Assembly: GCA_947625015.1 (NCBI GenBank) | Contig: CANQMR010000009.1 | Location: forward strand, 34,102-98,101 | Length of the DNA: 64,000 bases | Direction: 5' to 3' | Source: an uncultured Lachnospiraceae bacterium | Lineage (GTDB): Bacteria; Bacillota; Clostridia; Lachnospirales; Lachnospiraceae | Shown here: piece by piece, positions 8,582 to 16,655 of the stretch | How the letters are laid out: each line of letters opens with the position of its first letter | Position numbering within the stretch: position 1 is the first letter of the stretch | Translations under genes and position numbers: made by a program | The notes under the pieces: generated by a model | Seen by the model: only the letters and a program-made list of their open reading frames with translations | What the model was told of the DNA's origin: nothing | Databases searched by the model: none

Positions 8582-8968
8582 CTACCGCATCCGGCAGTTG
8601 TTAAATTTACGGCAGAATTTGTCATGCCGTCTTCTTCTAATATATATCTCATGGCAGACCATAACCTGTATCATGTCTTTGAGTTTGTTAAGCTCCTGTC
8701 TGCTTCCCTCAAAAGAAAACTGCTTATATATATCCCCTGCCATCCGGTAAATGGTCACCGCATCCGGGTACTGGGCATATATGGGACTGCCCTCATATTC
8801 ATAACGGTCCAGATACTCCTCCAATATAGAAGCAATCAGGCGGATCTCTTTGGGATAAAGCCTTTTTAAATATTCATAATCCTTAAGGCAGAGTTCTTCC
8901 TCTTCCAAAAAATCCGGTTCGCTGGGAAACATAGAATCCAGATCGTAATGTATTCCTCTCATATCCAT
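8582..8968 (-). CDS. Conserved 128-residue protein of unknown function
   Basis: I chose the ATG at 8968 because it follows AAGGAG. The longer open frame to 9115 would overlap pfkA and has no such site. The protein is acidic at the front (PSEPDFLEEEELCLKD) and has a helical centre (LKRLYPKEIRLIASILEEYLDRYEYEGS). It ends in a basic, Cys-containing tail (RRRRHDKFCRKFNNCRMR). It has no signal peptide or membrane segment. It is the first gene of a likely two-gene unit with the 848-residue exported protein. Confidence 0.75.
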   Translation of the reverse strand: MDMRGIHYDLDSMFPSEPDFLEEEELCLKDYEYLKRLYPKEIRLIASILEEYLDRYEYEGSPIYAQYPDAVTIYRMAGDIYKQFSFEGSRQELNKLKDMIQVMVCHEIYIRRRRHDKFCRKFNNCRMR

Positions 8969-9047
8969 AGCCAAACTCCTTACAAACACATTCCATATAA
9001 TCAGAATATGCCCGTAAGGAGATATTGGTGACAAAATATTGCGATTT

Positions 9048-10124
9048 TTATTTATCTCCGAAGGAGATACCCAGCATTCTTGCATTCTGCACAATGCTGT
9101 CCTCAGGAGATACATATTTTAACTTGCCCGCAGAATCGGAAAGGGCAATATCGGTTACCTCATTATCCTTTAACACAACCAGACGCCCGTATTTTTCATC
9201 CTTAATCAACTGCGCTGCATAAGCGCCAAACCGGGAAGACAAAACCCGGTCAAAAGCGTCCGGACTTCCGCCTCTCTGGGTATGACCCGGCACAGCGATT
9301 CGTACCTCGCAGCCGCAGGTCTCTTTAATCTGCTCTGCAATTTCATAAGCAACAGAAGGGTACGGGCGGTTTGCCAGCTTTTCCTTTCTCTTTTTCTTAG
9401 GAAGGGCTGCATCCTCTTTGGAAATCGCGCCCTCCGCAACGGCGATAATGGAAAATCCCTTGCCCGCCTTGCTTCTCTTTTCAATCGCCTTGCAGACGCA
9501 CTTAATGTCATAAGGAATCTCCGGGAGCAGAATGACGTCGGCTCCTCCGGCAATACCGGCATGTAACGTAATATGTCCTACCTTGTGTCCCATAATCTCC
9601 ACAATAAATACCCGGTTATGGGAAGCCGCTGTGGTGTGGATACAGTCAATGGCTGTCGTTGCAATATCTACGGCCGACTGGAAACCAAAGGTCATATCCG
9701 TTCCCCACAGGTCATTGTCAATCGTCTTTGGCAGTCCGATTACATTCAGTCCCTCCTCGCTTAAAAGGTTGGCTGTCTTCTGGGAACCGTTGCCTCCTAA
9801 TACCACCAGACAATCTAACTTTAACTTCTTGTAAGTCTCTTTCATGGCCTTAACCTTGTTAATCCCGTCTTCTGTGGGCTGGTCCATCAATTTAAACGGC
9901 TGGCGGGAACTGCCTAAGATCGTTCCGCCCTTTGTCAGGATGCCGGAAAAATCAGAAGCGCTAAGCTGCTTATAATTGTTGCGGATAAGCCCCTTATACC
10001 CCTCTAAAAATCCGTAGATTTCCACATCCTTATACATATTGCAAAGTCCCTTAACCACGCCCCGCATGGTGGCGTTTAACGCCTGGCAGTCTCCGCCGCT
10101 TGTCAACATTCCTATTCTCTTCAT
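9048..10124 (-). CDS. pfkA: 6-phosphofructokinase
   Basis: The 358-residue enzyme phosphorylates fructose 6-phosphate in glycolysis. It begins MKRIGMLTSGGDCQALN (nucleotide loop), and PKTIDND carries the catalytic aspartate. GGSPDAFDR and PGHTQRGG form the sugar-phosphate site. The phosphodonor motif reads GGNGS, with Gly at the position that is Asp in PPi enzymes, but a Lys in PKTIDND that PPi enzymes share. ATP use is the more likely reading, but PPi use cannot be excluded. The Asn in place of the usual Asp of GGDGS is noted. The start follows GGAAAGGAT. Confidence 0.93.
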   Translation of the reverse strand: MKRIGMLTSGGDCQALNATMRGVVKGLCNMYKDVEIYGFLEGYKGLIRNNYKQLSASDFSGILTKGGTILGSSRQPFKLMDQPTEDGINKVKAMKETYKKLKLDCLVVLGGNGSQKTANLLSEEGLNVIGLPKTIDNDLWGTDMTFGFQSAVDIATTAIDCIHTTAASHNRVFIVEIMGHKVGHITLHAGIAGGADVILLPEIPYDIKCVCKAIEKRSKAGKGFSIIAVAEGAISKEDAALPKKKRKEKLANRPYPSVAYEIAEQIKETCGCEVRIAVPGHTQRGGSPDAFDRVLSSRFGAYAAQLIKDEKYGRLVVLKDNEVTDIALSDSAGKLKYVSPEDSIVQNARMLGISFGDK

Positions 10125-10172
10125 ATCCTTTCCTTCCTTTCGTATATATACTATTTATTATTATACCGTTTC

Positions 10173-10769
10173 TTACAAACTGACTCTGCCTTCTAAGGCC
10201 CTAAGCAGAGTTACCTCGTCGATACACTCCAAATCGCCTCCCACCGGTATGCCGGAAGCAATCCTTGTCACCTTAATGCCTGTTGGCTTTACCAGTTTAC
10301 TGATATACATGGCGGTAATCTCCCCCTCCACACCGGAATTGGTGGCAATAATCAACTCCTCCACATCTCCCCGCAAGCGGACGATTAACTCCTTTAACTT
10401 AATATCATCCTGGCCGATTCCCAGCTTCGGGGATATGGCGCCATGCAGCACATGATATACTCCGTCATATTTTCCTGTGCGCTCATAAGCCGCTAAGTCT
10501 CTGGGCGTCTCCACAACCATAATGGTCTTCTTGTCGCGTTTATCCGAGGCGCAGATCGGGCAGAGTTCCTGATCCGTCAGGGTATAACATTCCTTACAGT
10601 ATTTTACATTTTCTCTGGCTGATAAAATGGTACCAGACAGGGATTTTACCTGCTCTAAAGGCATATTGATAATGTGATATGCCAGCCGTTGCGCCGACTT
10701 GCTCCCAATGCCCGGCAGCCTGCCTAACTCCTCAACCAGTTGATTTACCTGTTTGCTATATAAATCCAT
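10173..10769 (-). CDS. recR: Recombination mediator protein RecR
   Basis: The 198-residue protein has an N-terminal helix-hairpin-helix (RLPGIGSKSAQRLA), then a zinc finger with Cys58, Cys61, Cys70 and Cys73, and a Toprim domain (MVVETPRDLAAYERTG). It loads RecA with RecF and RecO at gapped DNA. The stop codon of ybaB and the ATG of recR share one base (TAATG), so translation is coupled. Confidence 0.97.
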   Translation of the reverse strand: MDLYSKQVNQLVEELGRLPGIGSKSAQRLAYHIINMPLEQVKSLSGTILSARENVKYCKECYTLTDQELCPICASDKRDKKTIMVVETPRDLAAYERTGKYDGVYHVLHGAISPKLGIGQDDIKLKELIVRLRGDVEELIIATNSGVEGEITAMYISKLVKPTGIKVTRIASGIPVGGDLECIDEVTLLRALEGRVSL

Positions 10770-11119
10770 TAGAATGGAAGTCCTCCCAATCCGCCCATAT
10801 TACCGGTAATCTTCGACATCTGCTGATTCTGGTCCTCCTCCTGCATACGGAGCGCCTCATTGACAGCGGCCATAATCAAATCTTCTAACATCTCAATATC
10901 GTCCGGATCTACCACCTCCGGATCTAAATGTACCGATTCAATCTCCTTCTTACCGGAGACCACAACCTTGACTACTCCGCCGCCGGCAGACGCCTCATAG
11001 GTCTTTTCCTCCAACGCCTTTGCCTGCTCCTCCATCTGCTTCTGCATCTTCTGGGCCTGCTTCATCAGATTATTCATGTTGCCCGGCATGCCTCCGGGAA
11101 ATCCTCCACGCTTTGCCAT
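10769..11119 (-). CDS. YbaB/EbfC nucleoid-associated protein
   Basis: The 116-residue protein has the family layout: a Met/Gly-rich front ([28 protein letters not shown]), a small beta region ([29 protein letters not shown]) and a C-terminal helix. It forms a tweezer-like dimer that binds DNA. Its place between dnaX and recR is the standard bacterial arrangement. The start follows AGGAGG. Confidence 0.95.
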   Translation of the reverse strand: MAKRGGFPGGMPGNMNNLMKQAQKMQKQMEEQAKALEEKTYEASAGGGVVKVVVSGKKEIESVHLDPEVVDPDDIEMLEDLIMAAVNEALRMQEEDQNQQMSKITGNMGGLGGLPF

Positions 11120-11155
11120 TTTCGTAAATCCTCCTTTTATTCTTTGATATGGATT

Positions 11156-12802
11156 CTATTCTTCAATCATTATATCAAAACTAACTTTGTTCAAATTAAT
11201 GTTGGATATATTGGTCTCTGCAAGATTATTCTTTATCTGGCAGCTGATTTTCACTTCCTTACCCGTCAGGTCGGCAATCAGATTTTTCAAATCCTGTAAA
11301 TGCGGCTTACCCGGGTCGGAAAACTGCTGATAGCCTAACGCCCCTTTTCCAGCGTCAGTAAAGGACAAAATAATGGATTGGCGGTCCTCCCCTATATTGA
11401 TACTGGCCTCCTGCAATAAGGAAGCTGTAGAAACGCCCAGCTTTTCTTTCAACGGCTGCTCCTTAGAAATGGATTGAACCGCTTTGACAATCGCCGCCAT
11501 ATCCGCCTGTTGCGCCGGGGTTAATTCCCTTTTGACAATCTTCTCCCTGTCAATCTCCAGCGCCGGTTCCGCCATCTGCTGTGCGGCTCCGTCTTCCCGC
11601 TTTTGCATCATCGCCGCCAGCTTATCCACATCTAATGATTCCAGACTTTGCTCCACCTTTCTTTCTAACGTCCGAAGCCGGTCTAAAATAGCGTCCTTAT
11701 GGCTATCCATCTGCGGGGTGCAAAGTTTAATTACTGCCAGTTCCAAAACAACCCGCTTTTGGGTGGCGTAACGCATCTGTCCGGAAAGTTCGGAAAAAAT
11801 GCGGATATACCGCATCAAGTCCTCCTGCTGCAACCGGTTTGCCACCTGCTTCATCGTGTCTAAATTATCGGCAGAAATATCCAGTTGGTCATTGACATGG
11901 TCTGTTGCCTGAAGCAGTAATAAGTTCCTCATATACCATGTAAAATCCGTTACAAACTGATTCAACTCTCTGCCCTGCCAGACCAATTCGTCAATTGTCT
12001 CTAAGGCGGCCATTGTCTCCTTTTCTGCAATATGCCCCATGAGCCGGTTAAACACTTCCGTATCAATCGTGCCCAAAACCTCTAAAACCTTTTCGTAGGT
12101 AAGCCGTTGCCCCAGATAAAAGGCAATGCACTGATCCAAAAGACTTAAGGCGTCCCGCATGGAGCCGTCCGCCATCTTTGCAATGTAACGGAGAGCTTTT
12201 TCCTCTGCTTCTATGCCCTCCCGCTCTAAAAGGTCCTCCAGCCGCTCACAGATTGTATCCAGACTAATCCGCCGAAAATTATATTTCTGACACCGGGACA
12301 AAATCGTAATGGGGATCTTGTGCATCTCCGTCGTGGCAAAAATAAAAATTACATAGGGCGGCGGTTCTTCTATGGTTTTTAATAGCGCATTAAATGCCGT
12401 CGCCGGAATCTGGTGGGCCTCGTCAATGATGTACACCTTATATCTTCCCTGGGTGGGAGAATACTGGACCTCCTCCTTAATCCGGCGCATATTATCAATC
12501 CCGTTATTCGTGGCGGCGTCTATCTCAATTACATTCATCGAATTACCCGCATTAATCGCCTGACAGGACGGGCACTGATTGCAGGGACTTCCGTCCTCCA
12601 ATCTATGTTCACAGTTCACCGTCTTGGCAAACAGTCTCGCCACCGTAGTCTTACCGGTACCTCTCGTCCCGCAAAAAGCGTAGGCATGACCTAACCGGTC
12701 ATGTAGAACCTGATTCTTCAATGTGGTGATAATATGCTCCTGACCCTTTACCTCTTCAAATTCATTTGGCCGCCATTTCCGGTACAAGGCCATATATGAC
12801 AT
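11156..12802 (-). CDS. dnaX: DNA polymerase III subunits gamma/tau
   Basis: This is the clamp-loader ATPase. Walker A GTRGTGKTT is at residues 45-53. The zinc module uses Cys64, Cys74, Cys77 and Cys80, and the Walker B is YIIDEAHQIP. The sensor region ATTEMHKIPITILSRCQ and the oligomerisation domain follow. The C-terminal third (after about residue 380) is variable and tau-like. Length is 548 residues, usual for Clostridia. I saw no A-rich slippery heptamer that would make a gamma product. The start follows AGGAAG. Confidence 0.97.
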   Translation of the reverse strand: MSYMALYRKWRPNEFEEVKGQEHIITTLKNQVLHDRLGHAYAFCGTRGTGKTTVARLFAKTVNCEHRLEDGSPCNQCPSCQAINAGNSMNVIEIDAATNNGIDNMRRIKEEVQYSPTQGRYKVYIIDEAHQIPATAFNALLKTIEEPPPYVIFIFATTEMHKIPITILSRCQKYNFRRISLDTICERLEDLLEREGIEAEEKALRYIAKMADGSMRDALSLLDQCIAFYLGQRLTYEKVLEVLGTIDTEVFNRLMGHIAEKETMAALETIDELVWQGRELNQFVTDFTWYMRNLLLLQATDHVNDQLDISADNLDTMKQVANRLQQEDLMRYIRIFSELSGQMRYATQKRVVLELAVIKLCTPQMDSHKDAILDRLRTLERKVEQSLESLDVDKLAAMMQKREDGAAQQMAEPALEIDREKIVKRELTPAQQADMAAIVKAVQSISKEQPLKEKLGVSTASLLQEASINIGEDRQSIILSFTDAGKGALGYQQFSDPGKPHLQDLKNLIADLTGKEVKISCQIKNNLAETNISNINLNKVSFDIMIEE

Positions 12803-12823
12803 AACGCTTCACTTCCTAACTAT

Positions 12824-13888
12824 TTATTGAAACTGAAAAATGGTATCTAACATTCTAAGGGTTTTGAAATTACCTTTCGCCGAAATCTCTCCGGCCATAA
12901 ACCCTTTCTGGAAGGTATTCTTTCCGCTTAGAATATTAACCAGTACCTTTGAGGTGGTTCTAAGCCTTACATCCGCTTCCTCCGTTGCCGCATAAAATAC
13001 CTTAACATTCTCCGGCGTCGCCTCGATATGGAGGACTACATTCTTATCTGAGAGAATAATCGCATAGGAAGCCGTAAAGTCCGGTTCCGGCTTGTAATGG
13101 TTTGCAAAAAAAGAAAAAAGCGTTTCCATATTCTTATCCGCCTGGGACTGCCCCTGCTCCTCTTTTTTCTCTTCTTCATTTTCATTAAAATCTTTTTCCT
13201 GGGCCTCCTCATACCGTCCGCTAAGCATTTTCTTAAACATAGCAGATAACTCTTCTATATCTTCTTTCTGCTGTTTCACATAGGTCTCGTCACTCACGAA
13301 TTTGGAGAGCTGCTCCCTTTCCTGCGGCGTCAGTTCTATGGTTCTGGTCTTTAACAAATTCATTCTAACTGCATAATTACTGGTAGGTAATCCATGAACT
13401 TTCTGGTGTACGGAACGATAAAGAGATTCTGCCTTTTTTTCTATCAGATTCCTATACTCTTCATTCTTTTCAAACTCTTCCAAATTTTCTACATATGCCA
13501 CCAGACCGGTAATTGGAATGCCGCCAAGGGTTTCCCATGCTTTTACCAGACTAAATTCCACATCACGTTCTCCATAAGTCGTCGCCATAACAACCGGCAG
13601 CATATACTTTCCGCTTAATTGCTGCTTGTCGGCATACAGCCAGCACATATCCAGAAATTGCTGCATATTGCCTCCCATGCCGAACCACTCCACCGTTGTG
13701 GCAAGAATTACGCCATCTGCCTCCTGTAAGGTTGCCGGCAAAGTTGCAATGGCATTCTTTACTTCAAATATATTATACCGTTCAACCACTACCCGGAGAT
13801 CCGTCAGCACTTCGGTAATCTGATTCAGAACATATACGGTTGGATCATCCATTGTTCCTCTTCCGCCATAATAAATATTAATCTTCGT
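12824..13888 (-). CDS. Flavodoxin-fold NAD(P)H/FMN reductase fused to an SCP2 domain; probable ACG start
   Basis: From the first ATG (13852) the frame encodes 342 residues, but this lacks the first beta strand of the flavodoxin fold. Twelve codons further up, the frame reads KINIYYGGRGT, which is exactly that strand and FMN loop. It is preceded by GAGGTGAGGACCC and an ACG codon at 13888, with a stop just before. I therefore place the start at ACG. Residues about 1-180 are flavodoxin-like (ILATTVEWFGMGGNMQQFLDMC). The centre is charged and glutamate-rich. The last 100 residues resemble a sterol-carrier SCP2 domain ending in GNFKTLRMLDTIF. It precedes dnaX by 21 nt. Confidence 0.75.
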   Translation of the reverse strand, partial: TKINIYYGGRGTMDDPTVYVLNQITEVLTDLRVVVERYNIFEVKNAIATLPATLQEADGVILATTVEWFGMGGNMQQFLDMCWLYADKQQLSGKYMLPVVMATTYGERDVEFSLVKAWETLGGIPITGLVAYVENLEEFEKNEEYRNLIEKKAESLYRSVHQKVHGLPTSNYAVRMNLLKTRTIELTPQEREQLSKFVSDETYVKQQKEDIEELSAMFKKMLSGRYEEAQEKDFNENEEEKKEEQGQSQADKNMETLFSFFANHYKPEPDFTASYAIILSDKNVVLHIEATPENVKVFYAATEEADVRLRTTSKVLVNILSGKNTFQKGFMAGEISAKGNFKTLRMLDTIFQFQ

Positions 13889-13938
13889 GGGTCCTCACCT
13901 CATTTCATATACTTATCGGCATCTACGCTATTAAAAGA

Positions 13939-13970
13939 AGACCGTCCTTGCATGAATGCAATGACGGTCT
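13939..13970 (-). terminator. Terminator of the tad operon
   Basis: AGACCGTC and GACGGTCT with an inner TTGCA/TGCAA stem make a strong hairpin. On the minus strand it is followed by TCTTTT. It is about 110 nt beyond the FHA gene stop. Confidence 0.75.
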
Positions 13971-14079
13971 CTTTCCTGTTCGTATATAAGTTTACGAAAA
14001 TCACCGGTTTTGCAAATGCCTGATACCTGTTATAAGTATAGCTGAAAACCGCAAATTTTACAACTTAAAATAAAACAAA

Positions 14080-15327
14080 TTATAGTTTGTCAATAATCAA
14101 CCCATAATGGGCAACACCAATAGATTTTCCCGGCGGGACTTCATATTCTTTTCCGCTTTCCAGCCTACAGCCATTCATTATGGTTCCATTAGTAGAATTT
14201 AAATCTTCTATAAAGAGAGACCCGTCTCTTTGCGTCACTTTTAAATGCATCCGGCTTACTCCCTCTAAATTAAATACATAATCACAACTTTCCATGCTGC
14301 CTAATATACCCACTTCTTTATCCACATATATAGGCGGCCCATATTCCTCCCGATTGGGAATAAAATAAAACCCTTCCGGATATCCATCGGCCAAAATATA
14401 ATTAGCCAGCAATTTTGTTTCTTTATATTCAGGCACAGTCTCTAAATATTCTTCCATTATGGTATCAATACTTTCCGTTTTATCCATAAAAATATAGTAT
14501 ATTCCCGTCGCCAGCAAAATCCCCAGCGCCACCAGAAGAATCCAGGAATCCTTATCAAAAAGAAAACCGAACATGAACAGCAGTAAAATAATCGCAACGG
14601 CATATGCTTCAAATAACATGATAATCTTAACAATTCTGCTTCTGGTTATATTATCCTTTCTCTGCATATCGTACTGTTCGGAAACCGCTTCTTCATCCGG
14701 ATTCTTACTTTTTTTCAGGTCGTCTATATCGATCAACGGCTGGCCCATGCGAAGGGAATACATTTTACTGGGAATCTCCTTTTGTCCCAGTACATCAATT
14801 CGATACTGAATGATATCCTCTGATGTAACGTCCGGATTGGTAATCAATGTATAAAAATCCGACAGAATCCGGGAGACCTCCTCATTCTGTCCTCTTGTCA
14901 TCTGCATCATCTCTTCGATAACCTCTTTTAACTGGCCATTATCCTGTCTCTCCATTGGGTTATAACAAAATTCCAAATGTCCGGTATTTATTTCCATAAA
15001 AATCCTGTCCATGTTCCAAACGATTCTGTCCTGAAATAAGAGAAAATCGTCAATGGTCTGTATAGCAGAAATTATGGAAATCAATATATTTTTCGTTATT
15101 TCCGGTGTAAGCGGAAAATGCGCTAATATGGATTTCATTGTTGTGCGATACCGGAGAACATAATATAGTATACGCTTACCATTGTATTCCCTGATTTCAT
15201 ACATTAAAAAATAAGGAATCTTAATCTGCTGCAATACTTCTGACTGATATCTGTCGATAACCATGTCTTCACAGGGCACCAACATATACGATTTAATTCC
15301 TTCTTTAAGAAACCGTACCGACTGCAA
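14080..15327 (-). CDS. DUF6382/FHA-domain membrane protein of the tad locus
   Basis: I chose the TTG at 15327 because it follows AGGAGG by 7 nt. An upstream in-frame ATG (15366) lacks such a site. The N-terminal domain (FLKEGIKSYMLVP... to about residue 180) matches the DUF6382 type. Two membrane segments follow (near residues 230-250 and 255-275). The C-terminus is a complete FHA domain (GSMESCDYVF, SRMHLKVT, DLNSTNGTIMNG), which binds phosphothreonine peptides. It overlaps the upstream gene by 23 nt. A role in regulating or anchoring the pilus machine through a Ser/Thr kinase is inference. Confidence 0.85.
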   Translation of the reverse strand: MQSVRFLKEGIKSYMLVPCEDMVIDRYQSEVLQQIKIPYFLMYEIREYNGKRILYYVLRYRTTMKSILAHFPLTPEITKNILISIISAIQTIDDFLLFQDRIVWNMDRIFMEINTGHLEFCYNPMERQDNGQLKEVIEEMMQMTRGQNEEVSRILSDFYTLITNPDVTSEDIIQYRIDVLGQKEIPSKMYSLRMGQPLIDIDDLKKSKNPDEEAVSEQYDMQRKDNITRSRIVKIIMLFEAYAVAIILLLFMFGFLFDKDSWILLVALGILLATGIYYIFMDKTESIDTIMEEYLETVPEYKETKLLANYILADGYPEGFYFIPNREEYGPPIYVDKEVGILGSMESCDYVFNLEGVSRMHLKVTQRDGSLFIEDLNSTNGTIMNGCRLESGKEYEVPPGKSIGVAHYGLIIDKL

Positions 15328-15676
15328 TCTGCCACCTCCTAATTTTATCCGCGGGATCCTCTTCATTTCCCATTAACTCTATATTTATTTCATAGAAACG
15401 ATCTGTTTTCATCCCTCTGATTATCGTTGTGCTGCCCTGCCGTACAGTAGAAACATCTGCCCGCTCCCGAAGAATTTGAGATTTCGTTTCTGGTTTATAC
15501 AAACATTCTAACATACCTTGCATAATAAATCCATATTCTATTGTATAAAGAAAGAAATTTATGTATAAAACAATTACTCCTATATAGACCGGAATTAGCA
15601 TCGTCATTTCCACAATCGCACTTCCTCTGTTTTTTGGGGTGTGTTTTATGGATTCTTTTTTCTGATTGCCTCTCAT
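15305..15676 (-). CDS. TadE-like pseudopilin
   Basis: The 123-residue protein begins with a basic, Lys-rich segment, then NRGSAIVEMTMLIPVYIGVIVLYI. This is the TadE signature: a processing site before a hydrophobic helix with Glu at position 5. The rest is a small outside domain. The start follows GGAGG. It is part of the tad operon. Confidence 0.85.
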   Translation of the reverse strand: MRGNQKKESIKHTPKNRGSAIVEMTMLIPVYIGVIVLYINFFLYTIEYGFIMQGMLECLYKPETKSQILRERADVSTVRQGSTTIIRGMKTDRFYEINIELMGNEEDPADKIRRWQIAVGTVS

Positions 15677-15726
15677 TAATTATCCGCCTCCAATCAACGC
15701 ATTCTACATACAACCGAACTTTTTTG

Positions 15727-16479
15727 TCAACCGCCGCATCTCTGACAGGGGTTTAGCCCTGCGGCTTCAGTTAGCAAAATTCTGATTACCGTCCGTTTCA
15801 ATCCACTACATTCTTTTCTGGTATGATAGACCGTTCCCGTTTTTGCAACGTAGACCTCCTCATTACCGGTCTTATTCCCGCCGCAAAAGCTACAGGGCCG
15901 GTATCCTTTTTTCTGTCCGCTCCCGATTTGACGTATCTGCAAAGATAAATAACTGCAATTTCTGCTGGTGTGGTAAACAGACTCATTGGGCGTAATATAC
16001 ACATATGTCCCGCCTCCACCGGGGTTTTCCTCTGCATCATACCCGACAAACGCTTTTTTCTTTACGCCCACACGCATTTTTATATATTGTTTTCCCAATA
16101 AGGGTACTTGAAATCCCACCCAGAAATCCGCCCGCGCGACAAAAATTTTTCTATTCTGTTTGTCCGGTATTATACTAATGATAATTCCTTTTTTCCCATT
16201 TCTGACCGCGTTTTCTACATTTACATCCGCTCCCAGATATGTATTAAACTGCTTTGTTAATATCCCTGCGTCTACGACATATCCGGTCTGGTTTCCCACT
16301 CCTGTTTTTTTCTTCAGATAGCCGTAAAGCGCCGTATCATCTGCCGCTGCCGCCAGACTCTGATGAATATGCGCTTCCGCTAATAACGCCATGGCCAACC
16401 CGCCTACCGCCAGGAAAAAAAACAAAAACAAGGGTACCACCAGACACGCCTCCACTGTGGCGTATCCTCTGTTTTTCAT
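15727..16479 (-). CDS. TadE-like pseudopilin with two C-terminal zinc-ribbon-like repeats
   Basis: RGYATVEACLVVPLFLFFFLAVGG near the N-terminus is a TadE-type prepilin helix. The C-terminus has two tandem copies of VYHT-x3-5-C-S followed by P-C-x2-C-G-G (VYHTSRNCSYL...YRPCSFCGG and VYHTRKECSGL...LNPCQRCGG). Each offers His and three Cys, as in the Ada-like metal-binding domain. The start used is the ATG at 16479, where AAGG and GAGG precede it. An in-frame ATG at 16506 has no site. The fusion of a pilus protein to these repeats is unusual. Zinc binding is inferred from the residues. Confidence 0.82.
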   Translation of the reverse strand: MKNRGYATVEACLVVPLFLFFFLAVGGLAMALLAEAHIHQSLAAAADDTALYGYLKKKTGVGNQTGYVVDAGILTKQFNTYLGADVNVENAVRNGKKGIIISIIPDKQNRKIFVARADFWVGFQVPLLGKQYIKMRVGVKKKAFVGYDAEENPGGGGTYVYITPNESVYHTSRNCSYLSLQIRQIGSGQKKGYRPCSFCGGNKTGNEEVYVAKTGTVYHTRKECSGLKRTVIRILLTEAAGLNPCQRCGG

Positions 16480-16518
16480 ACGGCATCGCCTCTTTTCCTT
16501 ATTCATTTGTTAATATTG

Positions 16519-16639
16519 TACTGTATGTATTTAAAAGTTCTTATATAAACTATCCTGTTCGCACCTGGAGAAATTTTTTAAATCATACTGAATTTATAAT
16601 GGGACTATTTTATATAAGAACTTATAAAAAAATACAGTA
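16519..16639. repeat. 121-bp element with 34-bp imperfect terminal inverted repeats
   Basis: 16519-16552 (TACTGTATGTATTTAAAAGT...) matches the reverse complement of 16606-16639 at about 29 of 34 positions, including the 15-base core AGTTCTTATATAAA. The 53-bp centre holds no gene. It lies between two genes of the tad operon. Both ends begin with TA. It could be a MITE-like insertion or a long hairpin in the messenger. Confidence 0.6.
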
Positions 16640-16655
16640 TCTGCTTTCCGGCTTT

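Noticed and set aside
8969..9115. Longer N-terminus for the 128-residue protein
   Set aside because: It overlaps pfkA on the same strand and has no ribosome binding site; the ATG at 8968 has one.
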